A stretch of 64,000 nucleotides of DNA, taken from Staphylococcus argensis (GTDB lineage: Bacteria > Bacillota > Bacilli > Staphylococcales > Staphylococcaceae). The position numbers were made by a program, and so were the translations under genes. This document shows, piece by piece, positions 35,913 to 48,896 of this stretch (position 1 is its first letter; every line of letters begins with the position of its first letter). The DNA lies in contig NZ_PPPX01000004.1 in assembly GCF_002902305.1 (NCBI RefSeq), positions 19,609 through 83,608 on the forward strand, read 5' to 3'. The notes beneath the pieces were generated by a model. It was not told where the DNA came from. It ran no database searches and was given only the letters and a program-made list of their open reading frames with translations.

Positions 35913-35972
35913 GCTGTTGCTTATAAAGGTTCGCGCCCTTGATAGACGCAAATATTCAGTGTAAGCAACAGC
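35913..35972. repeat. Perfect 11-bp inverted repeat after the beta-helix gene
   Basis: GCTGTTGCTTA (35913-35923) and TAAGCAACAGC (35962-35972) flank 38 bases. No T-run follows on the plus strand, so it is not a simple terminator. Confidence 0.5.
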
Positions 35973-35980
35973 GCACATCT

Positions 35981-36030
35981 CATTCAGGTTATGAGCTATG
36001 AATCGGGCAACCTGAATGGGATTTTTTCTT
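35981..36030 (+). terminator. Plus-strand terminator overlapping the end of nos
   Basis: CATTCAGGTT (35981-35990) and AACCTGAATG (36009-36018), then GGATTTTTTCTT. It ends the beta-helix transcript while lying largely inside the last codons of the convergent nos gene. Confidence 0.7.
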
Positions 36031-37059
36031 GTAATGGAAGTTAGGATCTCGCATTTCATTAGAATAACCATGGTGATAATTACGTGTTAAAGTTGGCGAT
36101 AATGGTGGCGCTAACCAAGACCATTTACCGGTCACATCACGTTCGCGTTTGTGTTCATTCCGTTCAAACGTTTCAAATTGTTTAGCAGCCGTTAAATGGT
36201 CGACCATCGACACGCCATGGGCTCTAAATGAGTGATAGACGGCATAATTAAGTTCAATTAAGGGGCGGTCTTTGTTGAAACTTGTATTTTTTAAATCATC
36301 TAACTCGAAAGCACGCGCAACTTGCTCTAATAAATTATAGCGGTAACTGTCCGTGAAGTTACGCACACCAATCTCCGTTACCATGTACCAACCGTTGAAT
36401 GGGGCAGAGGGATAAGTAATGCCACCAATCTTTAAATCCATACTTGAAATAATCGGTACCGCATACCAACGTAAATTTAAATCTTGTAACTTAGGATAAT
36501 GTGGATGTGTGATTGGCACTTCTTTAATAATTTCTGAAGGATAGTCATGATATTTCACTTTATCTCCAGGCATCTGATAGATGAGCGGCAAGACATCAAA
36601 GTCTGTATGTGGTCCTTGCCACCCTAAATGCTCGGCGAGTTGGGTCACTTCTCGTTCCATCGGATCACCACAATCGTCGTACCCGGCGTATCGAATCAGT
36701 TGATTATTATAGATACGCGGGGGATGGTCGGAGTGATAAATCGTTATGTAGGGTTTGATCTTGCCATTATTTGTCGCTTGCACGATGTGGTCCTCAATAG
36801 AATGGATAAACGTTGATTCGTTGGTAATGTCACGTGCATCGACAACATTCAAACCATTCCAATGGGCACGACCGATACAACGATTGGAATTGCGCCATGC
36901 TACCTTTGCGCCATATGTTAATTCTTCAGAGGTATGCCAATATGTGCCTGTCTTTTGAATTTCTGCATAAATTTGTTCTAAACGTCGCGTCATTTCTTGT
37001 TTATCTTTACCAAGCTCGTCATACATGAGCTCGATGAAATCTTTCGCTTCTTTATACAT
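35989..37059 (-). CDS. nos: Bacterial nitric oxide synthase oxygenase
   Basis: 356 aa, the oxygenase domain only, as in other Firmicutes. The haem-ligating Cys61 is in [14 protein letters not shown], the arginine-binding Glu lies in [11 protein letters not shown], and the C-terminal pterin-side [17 protein letters not shown] is intact. It makes NO from L-arginine using cellular reductases and protects against oxidants and antibiotics in S. aureus. GTGAGGTGTTCAC precedes the ATG. In S. aureus nos is followed by the prephenate dehydratase gene; here that gene is absent. Confidence 0.95.
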   Translation of the reverse strand: MYKEAKDFIELMYDELGKDKQEMTRRLEQIYAEIQKTGTYWHTSEELTYGAKVAWRNSNRCIGRAHWNGLNVVDARDITNESTFIHSIEDHIVQATNNGKIKPYITIYHSDHPPRIYNNQLIRYAGYDDCGDPMEREVTQLAEHLGWQGPHTDFDVLPLIYQMPGDKVKYHDYPSEIIKEVPITHPHYPKLQDLNLRWYAVPIISSMDLKIGGITYPSAPFNGWYMVTEIGVRNFTDSYRYNLLEQVARAFELDDLKNTSFNKDRPLIELNYAVYHSFRAHGVSMVDHLTAAKQFETFERNEHKRERDVTGKWSWLAPPLSPTLTRNYHHGYSNEMRDPNFHYKKKSHSGCPIHSS

Positions 37060-37231
37060 GTGAACACCTCACGTCTATTATAGGATGTTTGACTGAGAAA
37101 GCCTCATATTTCGATAACTGTTCATTTAAAAGTCATAAATCACGCTTTTGAAAGAAAAGTGAACGTCTTTGAGTGATTAGCCTCATGCGATTTGTTAAAC
37201 TAGTGAAAAAAGAACGATTGGAGAGATAGAA

Positions 37232-38701
37232 GTGGGACGTTTTAAAGATGATACGCTCGTCTTACATAATGACTTGTATCAAATCAATATGGCTGAGACG
37301 TACTGGAACGACGGTATCCATGAGCGCAAAGCTGTATTTGATTTATATTTTAGAGAGATGCCTTTTAATAGCGGCTATGCGGTATTCAACGGTTTGAAAC
37401 GTGTGATTGATTATATTAAAAATTTTCACTTTTCAGAAGCGGATATCGATTATTTGAAATCTATCGGTTATCAAGATGATTTCTTAGATTATTTAAGAAC
37501 ATTACGTTTTACAGGTAGCATCCGTGCTATGCGTGAAGGGGAATTATGCTTCGGCAACGAACCTTTACTACGTGTAGAAGCGCCATTAATTCAAGCGCAA
37601 CTCGTTGAAACGATGTTACTCAATATCGTGAATTTCCAAACTTTAATCACAACGAAAGCAAGTCGTATTCGTCAGGCTGCACATGAGGACAAACTGATGG
37701 AATTTGGTACCCGCCGTGGTCAAGAAGTTGACGCAGCACTTTGGGGCGCGCGAGCAGCTTATATTGGTGGCTTTGACGCAACAAGTAATGTGCGCGCGGG
37801 CAAAGTCTTTGATATTCCGGTTTCAGGTACGCATGCACATGCTATGGTTCAGACGTATGGTGATGAGGTTGTAGCTTTCCGTAAATACGCTGAACGTCAT
37901 AAAGACTGTGTGTTCCTCGTCGATACGTTCCACACATTGAAATCTGGCGTACCTAACGCGATTAAAGTAGCGAAAGAGCTAGGCGATTCCATTAACTTTA
38001 TCGGCATCCGTTTAGATTCAGGCGATATTGCTTATTTATCTAAAGAAGCACGTAAAATGCTCGACGAAGCTGGTTTTACTGATGCAAGTATCGTGGCCTC
38101 TAACGATTTAGATGAAAGTACGATTACCAGTTTGAAATCGCAAGGTGCCAAAGTAGATTCTTGGGGTGTCGGAACGAAACTTATTACTGGCTATGATCAA
38201 CCAGCTTTAGGTGCGGTGTATAAACTCGTGGCTGTAGAAGACGAGAATGGTGAATATGTGGACCGTATTAAGTTGTCTAATAATGCGGAAAAGGTGACAA
38301 CTCCAGGTAAGAAGAATGTTTATCGTATTATTAATAAAAAGACCAATAAAGCTGAAGGGGACTATATCACGCTTGCGGATGAAGATCCGACAGCAGAAAC
38401 GCCACTGAAACTCTTCCATCCCGTGCATACGTATAAGATGAAATTTATTAAATCTTTCGAAGCAAGAGATTTACATGAAGATATCTTTGTCGATGGTGAA
38501 CTTGTTTACGACTTACCAGATGAAGATGCGGCGCGTGATTATTTGACGACAAACCTCGCATTACTATGGGAAGAGAACAAACGTCTCTTAAATCCACAAG
38601 AATATCCTGTCGATTTAAGTTCTAGATGTTGGCACAATAAACATGAACGTATTTACGAAGTGACGAAACATGTTAAAGAAATGGAGGAAGACCATGAGTG
38701 A
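37232..38701 (+). CDS. pncB: Nicotinate phosphoribosyltransferase
   Basis: 489 aa from a GTG start behind [29 protein letters not shown] at the start, [20 protein letters not shown], and the PRPP-binding [21 protein letters not shown] are typical. It couples nicotinate and PRPP to nicotinate mononucleotide using ATP. It overlaps nadE by eight bases, so the two NAD-salvage steps are co-translated. Confidence 0.94.
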   Translation: MGRFKDDTLVLHNDLYQINMAETYWNDGIHERKAVFDLYFREMPFNSGYAVFNGLKRVIDYIKNFHFSEADIDYLKSIGYQDDFLDYLRTLRFTGSIRAMREGELCFGNEPLLRVEAPLIQAQLVETMLLNIVNFQTLITTKASRIRQAAHEDKLMEFGTRRGQEVDAALWGARAAYIGGFDATSNVRAGKVFDIPVSGTHAHAMVQTYGDEVVAFRKYAERHKDCVFLVDTFHTLKSGVPNAIKVAKELGDSINFIGIRLDSGDIAYLSKEARKMLDEAGFTDASIVASNDLDESTITSLKSQGAKVDSWGVGTKLITGYDQPALGAVYKLVAVEDENGEYVDRIKLSNNAEKVTTPGKKNVYRIINKKTNKAEGDYITLADEDPTAETPLKLFHPVHTYKMKFIKSFEARDLHEDIFVDGELVYDLPDEDAARDYLTTNLALLWEENKRLLNPQEYPVDLSSRCWHNKHERIYEVTKHVKEMEEDHE

Positions 38702-39515
38702 TATTCAATCCATCATAGTGAGAGAAATGAAAGTAAAGCCTCAAATTGACAGTCAAGAAGAAACAGAATCCATTTTACAATTTATAAAAAACTACGTTCA
38801 ATCTCACGAATTTATCCAAAGTCTCGTCTTAGGTATTTCTGGCGGACAAGATTCCACACTGGCTGGTAAATTGTGTCAGATGGCCGTAGAGTCATTACGT
38901 GAAGAAGGGCGCGAGTGTGAATTTATCGCGGTGAAACTTCCATACGGTCAACAGAAAGATGCTGATGAGGTAGAAGACGCATTAGAATATATCCAACCTG
39001 ATCGCACGATTACAGTTAATATTAAGCCAGCAGTAGATCAAAGTGTCGCTTCGTTGAAAGAAGCGGGTATTGAATTGACGGATTTCCAACGTGGTAACGA
39101 GAAGGCGAGAGAGCGCATGAAAGTACAGTTCTCTATCGCTTCGAATACTTCTGGAATCGTCATCGGTACGGATCATTCAGCTGAGAATGTCACTGGTTTC
39201 TTCACTAAGTATGGTGACGGCGCTGCAGATATTGCACCGCTCTTTGGTTTGGATAAAAGACAAGGCAAGCAATTACTACAATACCTCGACGCGCCACAAC
39301 ATCTCTATGATAAGGTGCCTACTGCAGATTTAGAGGACGATAAACCACAATTGCCTGACGAAGAAGCGTTAGGTGTCACTTATCAAGATATCGATGACTA
39401 TTTAGAAGGCAAGCAAGTCCCTTGTGAAGCGAAAGCGAAGATCGAACAACATTATGTTCGTAATGCGCATAAACGCGAACTCGCATACACGCGTTATACA
39501 TGGCCAAAAAATTAA
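38694..39515 (+). CDS. nadE: NAD synthetase (ammonia-dependent)
   Basis: 273 aa, the length of S. aureus NadE. The ATP-pyrophosphatase loop [12 protein letters not shown] lies at about residue 46, with [21 protein letters not shown] downstream. It amidates nicotinate adenine dinucleotide to NAD with ammonia; there is no glutaminase domain. ATG 38694, within the end of pncB and after ATGGAGGAAG, is the natural start. Confidence 0.95.
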   Translation: MSDIQSIIVREMKVKPQIDSQEETESILQFIKNYVQSHEFIQSLVLGISGGQDSTLAGKLCQMAVESLREEGRECEFIAVKLPYGQQKDADEVEDALEYIQPDRTITVNIKPAVDQSVASLKEAGIELTDFQRGNEKARERMKVQFSIASNTSGIVIGTDHSAENVTGFFTKYGDGAADIAPLFGLDKRQGKQLLQYLDAPQHLYDKVPTADLEDDKPQLPDEEALGVTYQDIDDYLEGKQVPCEAKAKIEQHYVRNAHKRELAYTRYTWPKN

Positions 39516-39605
39516 TAGAATACAAGTCATTCTGAGTGACAGAGAAACTTTCTAATTGGTAAAATGAGCTGAATTTATTTAACGAGAAGAAAGGAACATG
39601 CCCTC

Positions 39606-40217
39606 ATGTCATTCATCAGTTCCAACCCTTGGCTCATGGTCGCTGCCATATTCGTTATTAACGTCTGCTACGTCACATTTCTTACGATGAGAACCATATT
39701 AACTTTAAAAGGCTATCGTTATATGGCTGCCATCGTTAGCTTTTTAGAAGTACTTGTGTACGTCGTGGGACTTGGACTCGTCATGTCGAGTTTAGATCAA
39801 ATCCAGAATATCATCGCCTATGCATTAGGTTTCTCTGTCGGTATCATTGTTGGGATGAAGATTGAAGAAAAGCTCGCACTAGGTTATACTGTCATCAACG
39901 TAACTTCGGCTGAACACGAGCTTGACTTGCCACGTCAACTTAGAGATGTGGGTTATGGTGTCACACACTACACGGCATATGGTCGTGATGGTGCACGTAT
40001 CGTCATGCAAATCTTAACGCCGAGACGTTACGAAGCTAAGTTGATCGAAACGGTGAAACAAATTGATGCGAAAGCCTTTGTCATCGCTTACGAACCACGT
40101 ACAATTCACGGTGGTTTCTGGGCACGTGGCGTTCGTAGCCGTAAGATTAAACAATACGATACGGATGAAGTGGAAAGTATTTATGAAGAAGCAACAGAAG
40201 TTCAAAGTAGAGGATAA
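39606..40217 (+). CDS. UPF0316/DUF2179 membrane protein
   Basis: 203 aa. Three N-terminal membrane segments (to about residue 90) and a cytoplasmic DUF2179-type domain with [20 protein letters not shown] and [13 protein letters not shown]. Members are conserved in Firmicutes; the soluble domain is thought to bind a small ligand, but no function is established. The NETI gene starts inside its 3' end. Confidence 0.85.
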   Translation: MSFISSNPWLMVAAIFVINVCYVTFLTMRTILTLKGYRYMAAIVSFLEVLVYVVGLGLVMSSLDQIQNIIAYALGFSVGIIVGMKIEEKLALGYTVINVTSAEHELDLPRQLRDVGYGVTHYTAYGRDGARIVMQILTPRRYEAKLIETVKQIDAKAFVIAYEPRTIHGGFWARGVRSRKIKQYDTDEVESIYEEATEVQSRG

Positions 40218-40371
40218 CGAAACAATTCAAGATTGTTTAGCACGTATGCGTGAAGCGGGCTATATGCCTGTGAAACGCTTTGAGAAACCCGTTTACCAAG
40301 AACAACCAGATGGTTCAATTGAAGTGTTAAGACAAGAAATTCAATTTGTTGGTAAACGAATAGAAGAATAA
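40183..40371 (+). CDS. NETI-motif protein
   Basis: 62 aa. Contains the defining NETI motif ([22 protein letters not shown]). Its start overlaps the upstream gene by 35 bases in another frame, with TGGAAAG before the ATG. This pairing with UPF0316 is conserved in Firmicutes. Function unknown. Confidence 0.85.
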   Translation: MKKQQKFKVEDNETIQDCLARMREAGYMPVKRFEKPVYQEQPDGSIEVLRQEIQFVGKRIEE

Positions 40372-40385
40372 CAGTTGAGTTGAAG

Positions 40386-40435
40386 AGTGGAGGTCATTGT
40401 CGGTTTAACGAGGCAATGGCCTTCACTTATTTTTT
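40386..40435 (+). terminator. Terminator after the NETI gene
   Basis: AGTGGAGGTCATTG pairs with CAATGGCCTTCACT, followed by TATTTTTT. Confidence 0.85.
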
Positions 40436-40750
40436 CGCTATTGTAGAGGAAAAAGTCTAGAAAAATGAAACGATTGAAACTCACTTCATTTAGAGGAGTT
40501 GTAGACTTAAAGTATTATGTCTGCTCCTGCTATGCGACTAGAAAAAACGCTAGTAAGTATGTCTTATTCGACTTCTTTACTGACTACAGAGCAGAAAAAT
40601 CTCAGACATTTCACAAAAGCCTTATACATTTACGATGATTTTTGGTAAACTAGAGTTGAAGGGTTCAAAGACGAACTATAATTATTGATTGTAAGGAAAT
40701 ATACATATTTTAACTGTAAAAATATTAAAACAAAGATAGGAGTTAATGTC
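40436..40750. other. Intergenic stretch upstream of purB
   Basis: About 315 bases. A weak stem (GGAG ... GTAGAC with GTCT ... CTCC near 40493-40530) is visible. I see no gene, riboswitch or clear PurR box; the purB promoter must lie in its last 100 bases. Confidence 0.4.
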
Positions 40751-42046
40751 ATGATTGAACGTTATTCTAGAGAAGAAATGTCTCGTATTTGGACAGACCA
40801 AAATCGCTATGAAGCATGGTTAGAGGTAGAAATCTTAGCATGTGAAGCGTGGAGTCAACTTGGTTATATTCCAAAGGAAGATGTAGAGAAGATTCGTCAA
40901 AATGCCAAAGTTGACGTTGATAGAGCGAAAGAAATTGAAGAACAAACACGTCACGATGTGGTTGCTTTCACTCGCCAAGTATCTGAAACACTTGGTGAAG
41001 AACGTAAATGGGTACACTATGGTTTAACTTCAACTGACGTCGTAGATACAGCATTGAGCTATGTGATTAAACAAGCAAACGACATTATCGAGAAAGACTT
41101 AGAACGTTTCATTGAAGTTCTTGCTGAAAAAGCCAAAAAATACAAATACACATTGATGATGGGTCGTACACACGGAGTGCATGCAGAACCAACGACTTTC
41201 GGTGTGAAGATGGCACTATGGTATGCAGAAATGAAACGTAACTTTGAACGTTTCAAACGCTTGCGTGAAGAAATTGAAGTCGGCAAGATGAGTGGGGCAG
41301 TAGGTACATTTGCGAACATCCCTCCAGAAATTGAAGCGCATGTTTGTAAAGAACTTGGCTTAGATTGCGCGCCTGTGTCTACGCAAACTTTACAACGTGA
41401 TCGCCACGCTTATTACATCGCGACATTATCACTTATCAGTACTTCTTTAGAGAAATTTGCTGTAGAAGTTCGTAACTTGCAAAAAACGGAAACACGCGAA
41501 GTAGAAGAAGCCTTTGCGAAAGGTCAAAAAGGTTCATCAGCGATGCCACATAAACGTAACCCTGTAGGTTCTGAAAACATCACAGGTATCTCTCGTGTCA
41601 TCCGTGGTTATATCACTACAGCTTACGAGAACGTTCCGCTTTGGCATGAACGTGACATCTCTCACTCATCTGCTGAGCGTGTGATGTTACCGGATGTAAC
41701 GATCGCATTAGACTATGCGTTAAATCGTTTTACAAACATCATCGACCGTTTAACAGTTTACGAAGACAATATGAAAGAGAATATCAATAAGACATTCGGT
41801 CTCGTATTCTCTCAACGTGTGCTTCTAGCGTTGATCAACAAAGGCATGGTGCGTGAAGAGGCATATGACACAGTGCAACCGAAAGCGATGGAATCTTGGC
41901 AAACGAAGACACCATTCAGAGAGTTAGTTGAACAAGATAGTAAGATTACAGATTTACTTTCTAAAGAAGATTTAGATGAATGCTTCAACCCAGAACATCA
42001 CTTGAATCAAGTGGATACTATCTTCCAACGTGCTGGTTTAGAATAA
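40751..42046 (+). CDS. purB: Adenylosuccinate lyase
   Basis: 431 aa, identical in length to S. aureus PurB. Fumarase-fold signature [17 protein letters not shown] with the catalytic Ser region, plus [10 protein letters not shown] and [14 protein letters not shown]. It acts in both IMP synthesis and AMP formation. ATG 40751 follows GATAGGAGTTAATGTC; an in-frame start at 40685 is not supported. Confidence 0.97.
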   Translation: MIERYSREEMSRIWTDQNRYEAWLEVEILACEAWSQLGYIPKEDVEKIRQNAKVDVDRAKEIEEQTRHDVVAFTRQVSETLGEERKWVHYGLTSTDVVDTALSYVIKQANDIIEKDLERFIEVLAEKAKKYKYTLMMGRTHGVHAEPTTFGVKMALWYAEMKRNFERFKRLREEIEVGKMSGAVGTFANIPPEIEAHVCKELGLDCAPVSTQTLQRDRHAYYIATLSLISTSLEKFAVEVRNLQKTETREVEEAFAKGQKGSSAMPHKRNPVGSENITGISRVIRGYITTAYENVPLWHERDISHSSAERVMLPDVTIALDYALNRFTNIIDRLTVYEDNMKENINKTFGLVFSQRVLLALINKGMVREEAYDTVQPKAMESWQTKTPFRELVEQDSKITDLLSKEDLDECFNPEHHLNQVDTIFQRAGLE

Positions 42047-42066
42047 GATTTCGTGATTGAGTTAGT

Positions 42067-42128
42067 TGATATTTAACGTAAAAATGTTTACACTTTAACG
42101 TGTTAGTCCGTTAAATTGTTAAATATCA
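42067..42128. promoter_or_regulatory. Nested inverted repeats before yerC
   Basis: Outer arms TGATATTTAAC (42067-42077) and GTTAAATATCA (42118-42128) are perfect, as are inner arms TTTAACG (42094-42100) and CGTTAAA (42109-42115). All four carry TTTAAC. The inner stem may also act as the purB terminator. Lying 22 bases before a TrpR-like regulator gene, they could be its operator. Confidence 0.45.
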
Positions 42129-42149
42129 TAAAACAGGGGTTGTTTCATA

Positions 42150-42452
42150 ATGCAAATAGATAAGATTAAGGGCCAAGCACTTAATGAATTATTTGATGCG
42201 ATCTTAACTTTAGAGAACCGTGAGGAATGTTACCAATTCTTCGATGATTTATGTACGGTTAATGAATTGCAATTACTTTCGCAACGACTTCAAGTTGCGA
42301 AGATGATTAAGCAAGGTTACACCTACGCGACGATTGAAGAAGAATCTGGTGCGTCTACCGCAACGATTTCTCGAGTTAAACGCTCATTACAATGGGGCAA
42401 CGATGCATATACAATGATCCTCGACAGAATGGATATCGAAACGATAGAATAG
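42150..42452 (+). CDS. yerC: YerC/YecD family TrpR-related regulator
   Basis: 100 aa. TrpR-like helix-turn-helix: LQLLSQRLQVAKMIKQGYTY, then ATIEEESGASTATISRVKRS. Members sit upstream of pcrB-pcrA in many Firmicutes. The target genes are not established. AACAGGGGTTGTTTCATA precedes the ATG. Confidence 0.88.
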   Translation: MQIDKIKGQALNELFDAILTLENREECYQFFDDLCTVNELQLLSQRLQVAKMIKQGYTYATIEEESGASTATISRVKRSLQWGNDAYTMILDRMDIETIE

Positions 42453-42462
42453 CGTATGAAGT

Positions 42463-42496
42463 AAGGGCTGAGACACCTAAGAGTTTCAGCCCTTTA
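42463..42496 (+). terminator. Terminator after yerC
   Basis: AAGGGCTGA ... TCAGCCCTTT stem followed by ATTAT. Confidence 0.8.
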
Positions 42497-42580
42497 TTAT
42501 ATGTAGAAAGGATAGCAACGACTTAGAAACGTGGGTTGAAAAATGCTATAATGCAATGTATGTGAAAAGGAGAAATGACT

Positions 42581-43276
42581 ATGTACGACATTACGAAATG
42601 GCAACATATATTTAAACTCGATCCCGCTAAAGAAATCAGCGATGATGATTTAGAAGCGGTTTGTATGTCGAATACAGATGCCATCATGATAGGTGGAACA
42701 GACAATGTTACAGAAGACAATGTCATCCATCTCATGAGCCGTGTGCGTCGCTATCCACTACCATTAGTGTTAGAAATTTCTAATGTAGAAAGTGTTATGC
42801 CAGGGTTCGATTTCTATTTCGTCCCAACAGTGTTGAATAGCACGAATGTTACATATCATAACGGAATCTTGCTCGAAGCCATGAAACAATTTGGCCACGT
42901 CATTGATTTCGATGAAGTGGTCTTCGAAGGATACGTCGTGATGAATGAAGAAAGCAAAGTTGCAACTAAGACTGAAGCTAACACGGAGCTCTCATTAGAC
43001 GACATCGAAGCGTATGCGCGTATGATCAACAATATGTACAAGTTGCCAGTAATGTACTTAGAATATAGTGGTACATACGGTGACGTTGAAGAGGTTAAGA
43101 TGGCGAGCGAGATGCTAACAGAAACGCAATTATTTTACGGCGGTGGTATCTCAAGTTTAGAGAAAGCACGAGAGATGGCCGAGTTTGCAGATACCATTAT
43201 CGTCGGAGATATTATTTATAAAGATGTTAAAAAAGCTTTAAAAACTGTCAAAGTAAAGGAGTCACGTCATAAATGA
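42581..43276 (+). CDS. pcrB: Heptaprenylglyceryl phosphate synthase
   Basis: 231 aa TIM barrel. [36 protein letters not shown] and [11 protein letters not shown] line the glycerol-1-phosphate and prenyl diphosphate site. It makes an archaeal-type ether lipid precursor in Firmicutes. ATG 42581 is preferred over ATG 42575 because it leaves a normal gap after AAAAGGAG. Its stop overlaps pcrA by four bases. Confidence 0.93.
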   Translation: MYDITKWQHIFKLDPAKEISDDDLEAVCMSNTDAIMIGGTDNVTEDNVIHLMSRVRRYPLPLVLEISNVESVMPGFDFYFVPTVLNSTNVTYHNGILLEAMKQFGHVIDFDEVVFEGYVVMNEESKVATKTEANTELSLDDIEAYARMINNMYKLPVMYLEYSGTYGDVEEVKMASEMLTETQLFYGGGISSLEKAREMAEFADTIIVGDIIYKDVKKALKTVKVKESRHK

Positions 43277-45477
43277 ATCCATTAGTAGCGAAGATGAACG
43301 ATGAACAAAGCCAAGCGGTGCGCACAACTGAAGGCCCGCTCTTAATAATGGCTGGCGCAGGTTCAGGTAAGACACGCGTATTGACGCATCGAATTGCATA
43401 TTTACTCGATGAAAAAGATGTTTCACCTTACAATATTTTAGCGATCACTTTTACCAATAAAGCAGCTCGTGAGATGAAAGAACGTGTGGAACAACTCGTA
43501 GGTGAAGAAGCACAAGTGATTTGGATGTCTACTTTCCACTCAATGTGTGTACGTATCTTGCGCCGTGATGCTGACCGTATCGGTATTGAGCGTAATTTCA
43601 CTATTCTCGATCCAACTGACCAGAAATCAGTGATTAAAGATGTGTTGAAGACGGAGAATATCGACAGTAAGAAGTTTGAGCCGCGTATGTTTATGGGCGC
43701 AATTAGTAATTTGAAGAATGAGCTTAAAACGCCTGAAGATGCTCAAAAAGAAGCTTCTGACTACATGGAACAAATGGTAGCTACAGTGTATAAAGGCTAT
43801 CAACGTCAGCTCTTTAGAAATGAAGCGCTCGACTTTGATGACCTTATCATGACGACTATCCATCTCTTTGAACGTGTACCCGAAGTATTAGAGTATTATC
43901 AAAATAAATTCCAGTACATTCACGTCGATGAGTATCAAGATACGAACAGAGCACAATATACGCTCGTGAATATGCTCGCGAAAAAGTTCAAAAATTTATG
44001 TGTCGTAGGGGACTCTGACCAATCTATTTATGGTTGGCGTGGGGCAGATATTCAAAATATCTTGTCATTTGAAGAAGATTATCCAGAAGCAAAAACAATC
44101 TATCTCGAACAAAACTATCGTTCAACAAAAACGATTCTTAACGCTGCCAATGAAGTGATTAAGAATAATACTGAGCGTAAACCTAAAGGATTATGGACAG
44201 CTAACGTCGAAGGCGAGAAGATTCATTACTATGAAGCGACAACTGAGAAAGATGAAACAGAGTACGTAGTGAAAGAAATCATGAAACAACGTAAAAAAGG
44301 TAAAGACTATAAAGATATGGCGATTCTTTACCGTACCAATGCACAATCTCGTGTGCTCGAAGAATCATTTATGAAATCGAATATTCCTTACGTTATGGTC
44401 GGTGGTCAGAAGTTCTACGACCGTAAAGAAATTAAAGACTTACTTAGTTATTTACGCGTCATTGCGAATAGTAATGATGACATTAGTTTACAACGTATTA
44501 TCAACGTGCCTAAACGAGGTATTGGTCCTTCGTCTGTTGAAAAGATTCAAAAATATGCGCAACAAAGTGACATCAGTATGTTTGATGCTTTAGCTGAAGT
44601 AGACTTTATTGGTTTATCGAAAAAAGTCACTCAAGAATGTATTCACTTCTACGATATGATCAACAATCTCATCAAAGAACAAGAATTCTTAGAAATCAGT
44701 GAAATCGTGGAAGAAGTACTAACTAAATCTGGCTATCGTGAAATGTTGGAAAAAGCTCAAACGATTGAATCTCGCAGCCGCTTAGAGAACATTGATGAAT
44801 TTATGTCTGTGCCGACGAACTACGAAGAAGAGACACCACTTGAAGAACAATCACTCATTAATTTCTTAACTGATCTATCACTTGTAGCAGATATTGATGA
44901 AGCGGAAATTGAAAATGGTGTGACACTCATGACGATGCACTCTGCGAAAGGTCTAGAGTTCCCAATCGTCTTTATCATGGGTATGGAAGAATCAATCTTC
45001 CCTCATATTCGTGCGATTAAAAGCGATGATGACCATGAAATGCAAGAGGAACGCCGTATTGCTTACGTGGCGATTACACGAGCAGAGGAAGAACTTTATA
45101 TGACGCATGCGACGTCTCGTATGTTGTATGGACGCTCTCAATCTAATATGGTTTCTCGTTTTATCAATGAAATTCCTGAAGGTTTATTAGATGTCGAGAA
45201 GAAAGATCAACTCTATGGTAGCGGAAGCAAATTCCACTCTGCGACGAAACAACCTAAGAAACGTGGTTTTAGTAAACGTACCGTATCCCCACGTAAGAAA
45301 CAGGTCGCTACCGATTGGAATGTCGGAGATAAAGTTGTGCATAAATCATGGGGCGAGGGTATGGTAAGTAATGTGAGCGAGAAGAATGGTTCTGTTGAAC
45401 TCGATATTATCTTCAAATCTGCAGGACCGAAACGACTCCTTGCTCAGTTTGCACCTATTGATAAGAAGGAGGACTAA
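43273..45477 (+). CDS. pcrA: ATP-dependent DNA helicase PcrA
   Basis: 734 aa. UvrD/Rep superfamily I helicase: Walker [18 protein letters not shown], motif Ia [15 protein letters not shown], motif [28 protein letters not shown], and motif [14 protein letters not shown] and [12 protein letters not shown]. Unstructured basic tail and a C-terminal Tudor-like domain ([18 protein letters not shown]) that binds RNA polymerase. Essential in Gram-positives. Starts in the pcrB stop (ATGA). Confidence 0.98.
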   Translation: MNPLVAKMNDEQSQAVRTTEGPLLIMAGAGSGKTRVLTHRIAYLLDEKDVSPYNILAITFTNKAAREMKERVEQLVGEEAQVIWMSTFHSMCVRILRRDADRIGIERNFTILDPTDQKSVIKDVLKTENIDSKKFEPRMFMGAISNLKNELKTPEDAQKEASDYMEQMVATVYKGYQRQLFRNEALDFDDLIMTTIHLFERVPEVLEYYQNKFQYIHVDEYQDTNRAQYTLVNMLAKKFKNLCVVGDSDQSIYGWRGADIQNILSFEEDYPEAKTIYLEQNYRSTKTILNAANEVIKNNTERKPKGLWTANVEGEKIHYYEATTEKDETEYVVKEIMKQRKKGKDYKDMAILYRTNAQSRVLEESFMKSNIPYVMVGGQKFYDRKEIKDLLSYLRVIANSNDDISLQRIINVPKRGIGPSSVEKIQKYAQQSDISMFDALAEVDFIGLSKKVTQECIHFYDMINNLIKEQEFLEISEIVEEVLTKSGYREMLEKAQTIESRSRLENIDEFMSVPTNYEEETPLEEQSLINFLTDLSLVADIDEAEIENGVTLMTMHSAKGLEFPIVFIMGMEESIFPHIRAIKSDDDHEMQEERRIAYVAITRAEEELYMTHATSRMLYGRSQSNMVSRFINEIPEGLLDVEKKDQLYGSGSKFHSATKQPKKRGFSKRTVSPRKKQVATDWNVGDKVVHKSWGEGMVSNVSEKNGSVELDIIFKSAGPKRLLAQFAPIDKKED

Positions 45478-47484
<2,007 letters not shown>

Positions 47485-47496
47485 AGGAGATTGAGC

Positions 47497-48711
47497 ATGA
47501 AAAGAACATTCATATTACTAATCTCAGCAGTAGTAATGCTCTCAGCTTGTGGTCAAGATAATAGCCACAAGAAAGAAGAGAGCAATAAAGAAGAACAAAG
47601 TAGCAAGAAAGATTCAAGTTCAGTAAAGCAGAAGGCAACAGATAAAGACGTGCAAGGTAACGACTACCGCACTATCTTGCCTTTTAAAGAAAGCCAAGCA
47701 CGTGGTCTACTACAAGATAACATGGCGAATAGTTATAACGGTCAAGACTTCGAGAGTGGTTTGCTGGACTTGAGTAAGGAAGTCTTTCCAACTGACAAGT
47801 ATCTCTATCAAGATGGTCAATATTTAGATAAAGATACCGTCAATGCTTATCTAGATCCTAAATATACGAAAGATGAAATCAAGAAGATGGATAAAGATGA
47901 GCGTAAAGAGAAGAAAGCGGATGAGAATCTAGGTTTGAATCCGTCTCATGAAGGTGAGAAAGATCCTGAGAAGATTGCTGAACACTCACCAGCTTATCTC
48001 TCTAACATCCTCGAACAAGACTTCTACGACAGTGGTGATACGAAAGGTAAGCACATCAAAGGTATGACGATTGGTCTTGCGATGAATAGTAAATATTACT
48101 ATCAGAAAGAGAAGAATGGAGAAACGTATAGTAAGAAATTAGATTCGGACGAAGTGAAGAAACAAGGTAAGCAAATGGCAGGCGAAATCTTAACGCGTCT
48201 GCGTGAGAATAAAGAGTTGAAAGATATTCCTATTCATTTCGCGATTTACAAACAGTCAGGCGAGAATGCAATTACGCCGGGTGAATTTATGGCAGGTACG
48301 ACAGTTGACGAAGGTAAAACGCGTATCAATGAGTGGAAAGATATCGACCAAACGACAGCATTGCTGCCTTCAGAAACAGCTGCTGATAAAGATGAACGTC
48401 TGAATAATAACTTTAAGCAGTTTAATGACAATCTCCAATCTTACTTTAATAACTTTACTCAAGCGGTAGGTACTGTGAAATTCAACAAGAAGTCACCGCA
48501 ACAGCTTTCTATCGACGTGCCTATTGATTATTACGGCAAGGCTGAAACGATTGGTATCACACAATATGTGACAGAGCAGGCGAAAAAATACTTTGATAAC
48601 GTGGATGAGTATGAAATTCACATCAAAGATGGTAATAATCCGCAAGCGTTAATTAGTAAAGGTAAAGATGATGACGAGCCTCAAGTTCATATTTATAAAA
48701 ATAGTAATTAA
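47497..48711 (+). CDS. camS: CamS-family lipoprotein (sex pheromone precursor)
   Basis: 404 aa. Signal peptide MKRTFILLISAVVMLSACGQ with a lipobox (MLSAC), a charged linker, and a conserved extracellular domain (RTILPFKESQARGLLQDNMA, NLGLNPSHEGEKDPEKIAEH). In S. aureus the seven residues before the lipid Cys are released as the pheromone cAM373 (AIFILAA); the same segment here reads AVVMLSA. Start chosen at 47497 after AGAGGAGATTGAGC. Confidence 0.92.
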   Translation: MKRTFILLISAVVMLSACGQDNSHKKEESNKEEQSSKKDSSSVKQKATDKDVQGNDYRTILPFKESQARGLLQDNMANSYNGQDFESGLLDLSKEVFPTDKYLYQDGQYLDKDTVNAYLDPKYTKDEIKKMDKDERKEKKADENLGLNPSHEGEKDPEKIAEHSPAYLSNILEQDFYDSGDTKGKHIKGMTIGLAMNSKYYYQKEKNGETYSKKLDSDEVKKQGKQMAGEILTRLRENKELKDIPIHFAIYKQSGENAITPGEFMAGTTVDEGKTRINEWKDIDQTTALLPSETAADKDERLNNNFKQFNDNLQSYFNNFTQAVGTVKFNKKSPQQLSIDVPIDYYGKAETIGITQYVTEQAKKYFDNVDEYEIHIKDGNNPQALISKGKDDDEPQVHIYKNSN

Positions 48712-48720
48712 CTGAAGTTA

Positions 48721-48751
48721 AGTCAGAGAGTATCGCGCTCTCTGACTTTTT
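48721..48751 (+). terminator. Terminator after camS
   Basis: AGTCAGAGAG ... CTCTCTGACT, then TTTTA. It ends the pcrBA-ligA-camS transcript. Confidence 0.9.
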
Positions 48752-48896
48752 ATGTTATGCGGCTAGAGGTGGTTAATGTGCTCAGTTTCATACAAACTCA
48801 TATACTCAAAAATTGAACCTTACAATATTGAAAGATTGAATGAATCGTAACGCTATTTCTTATATCATTGAAGTAAGGAAGAAGGAGGACCTGCGA

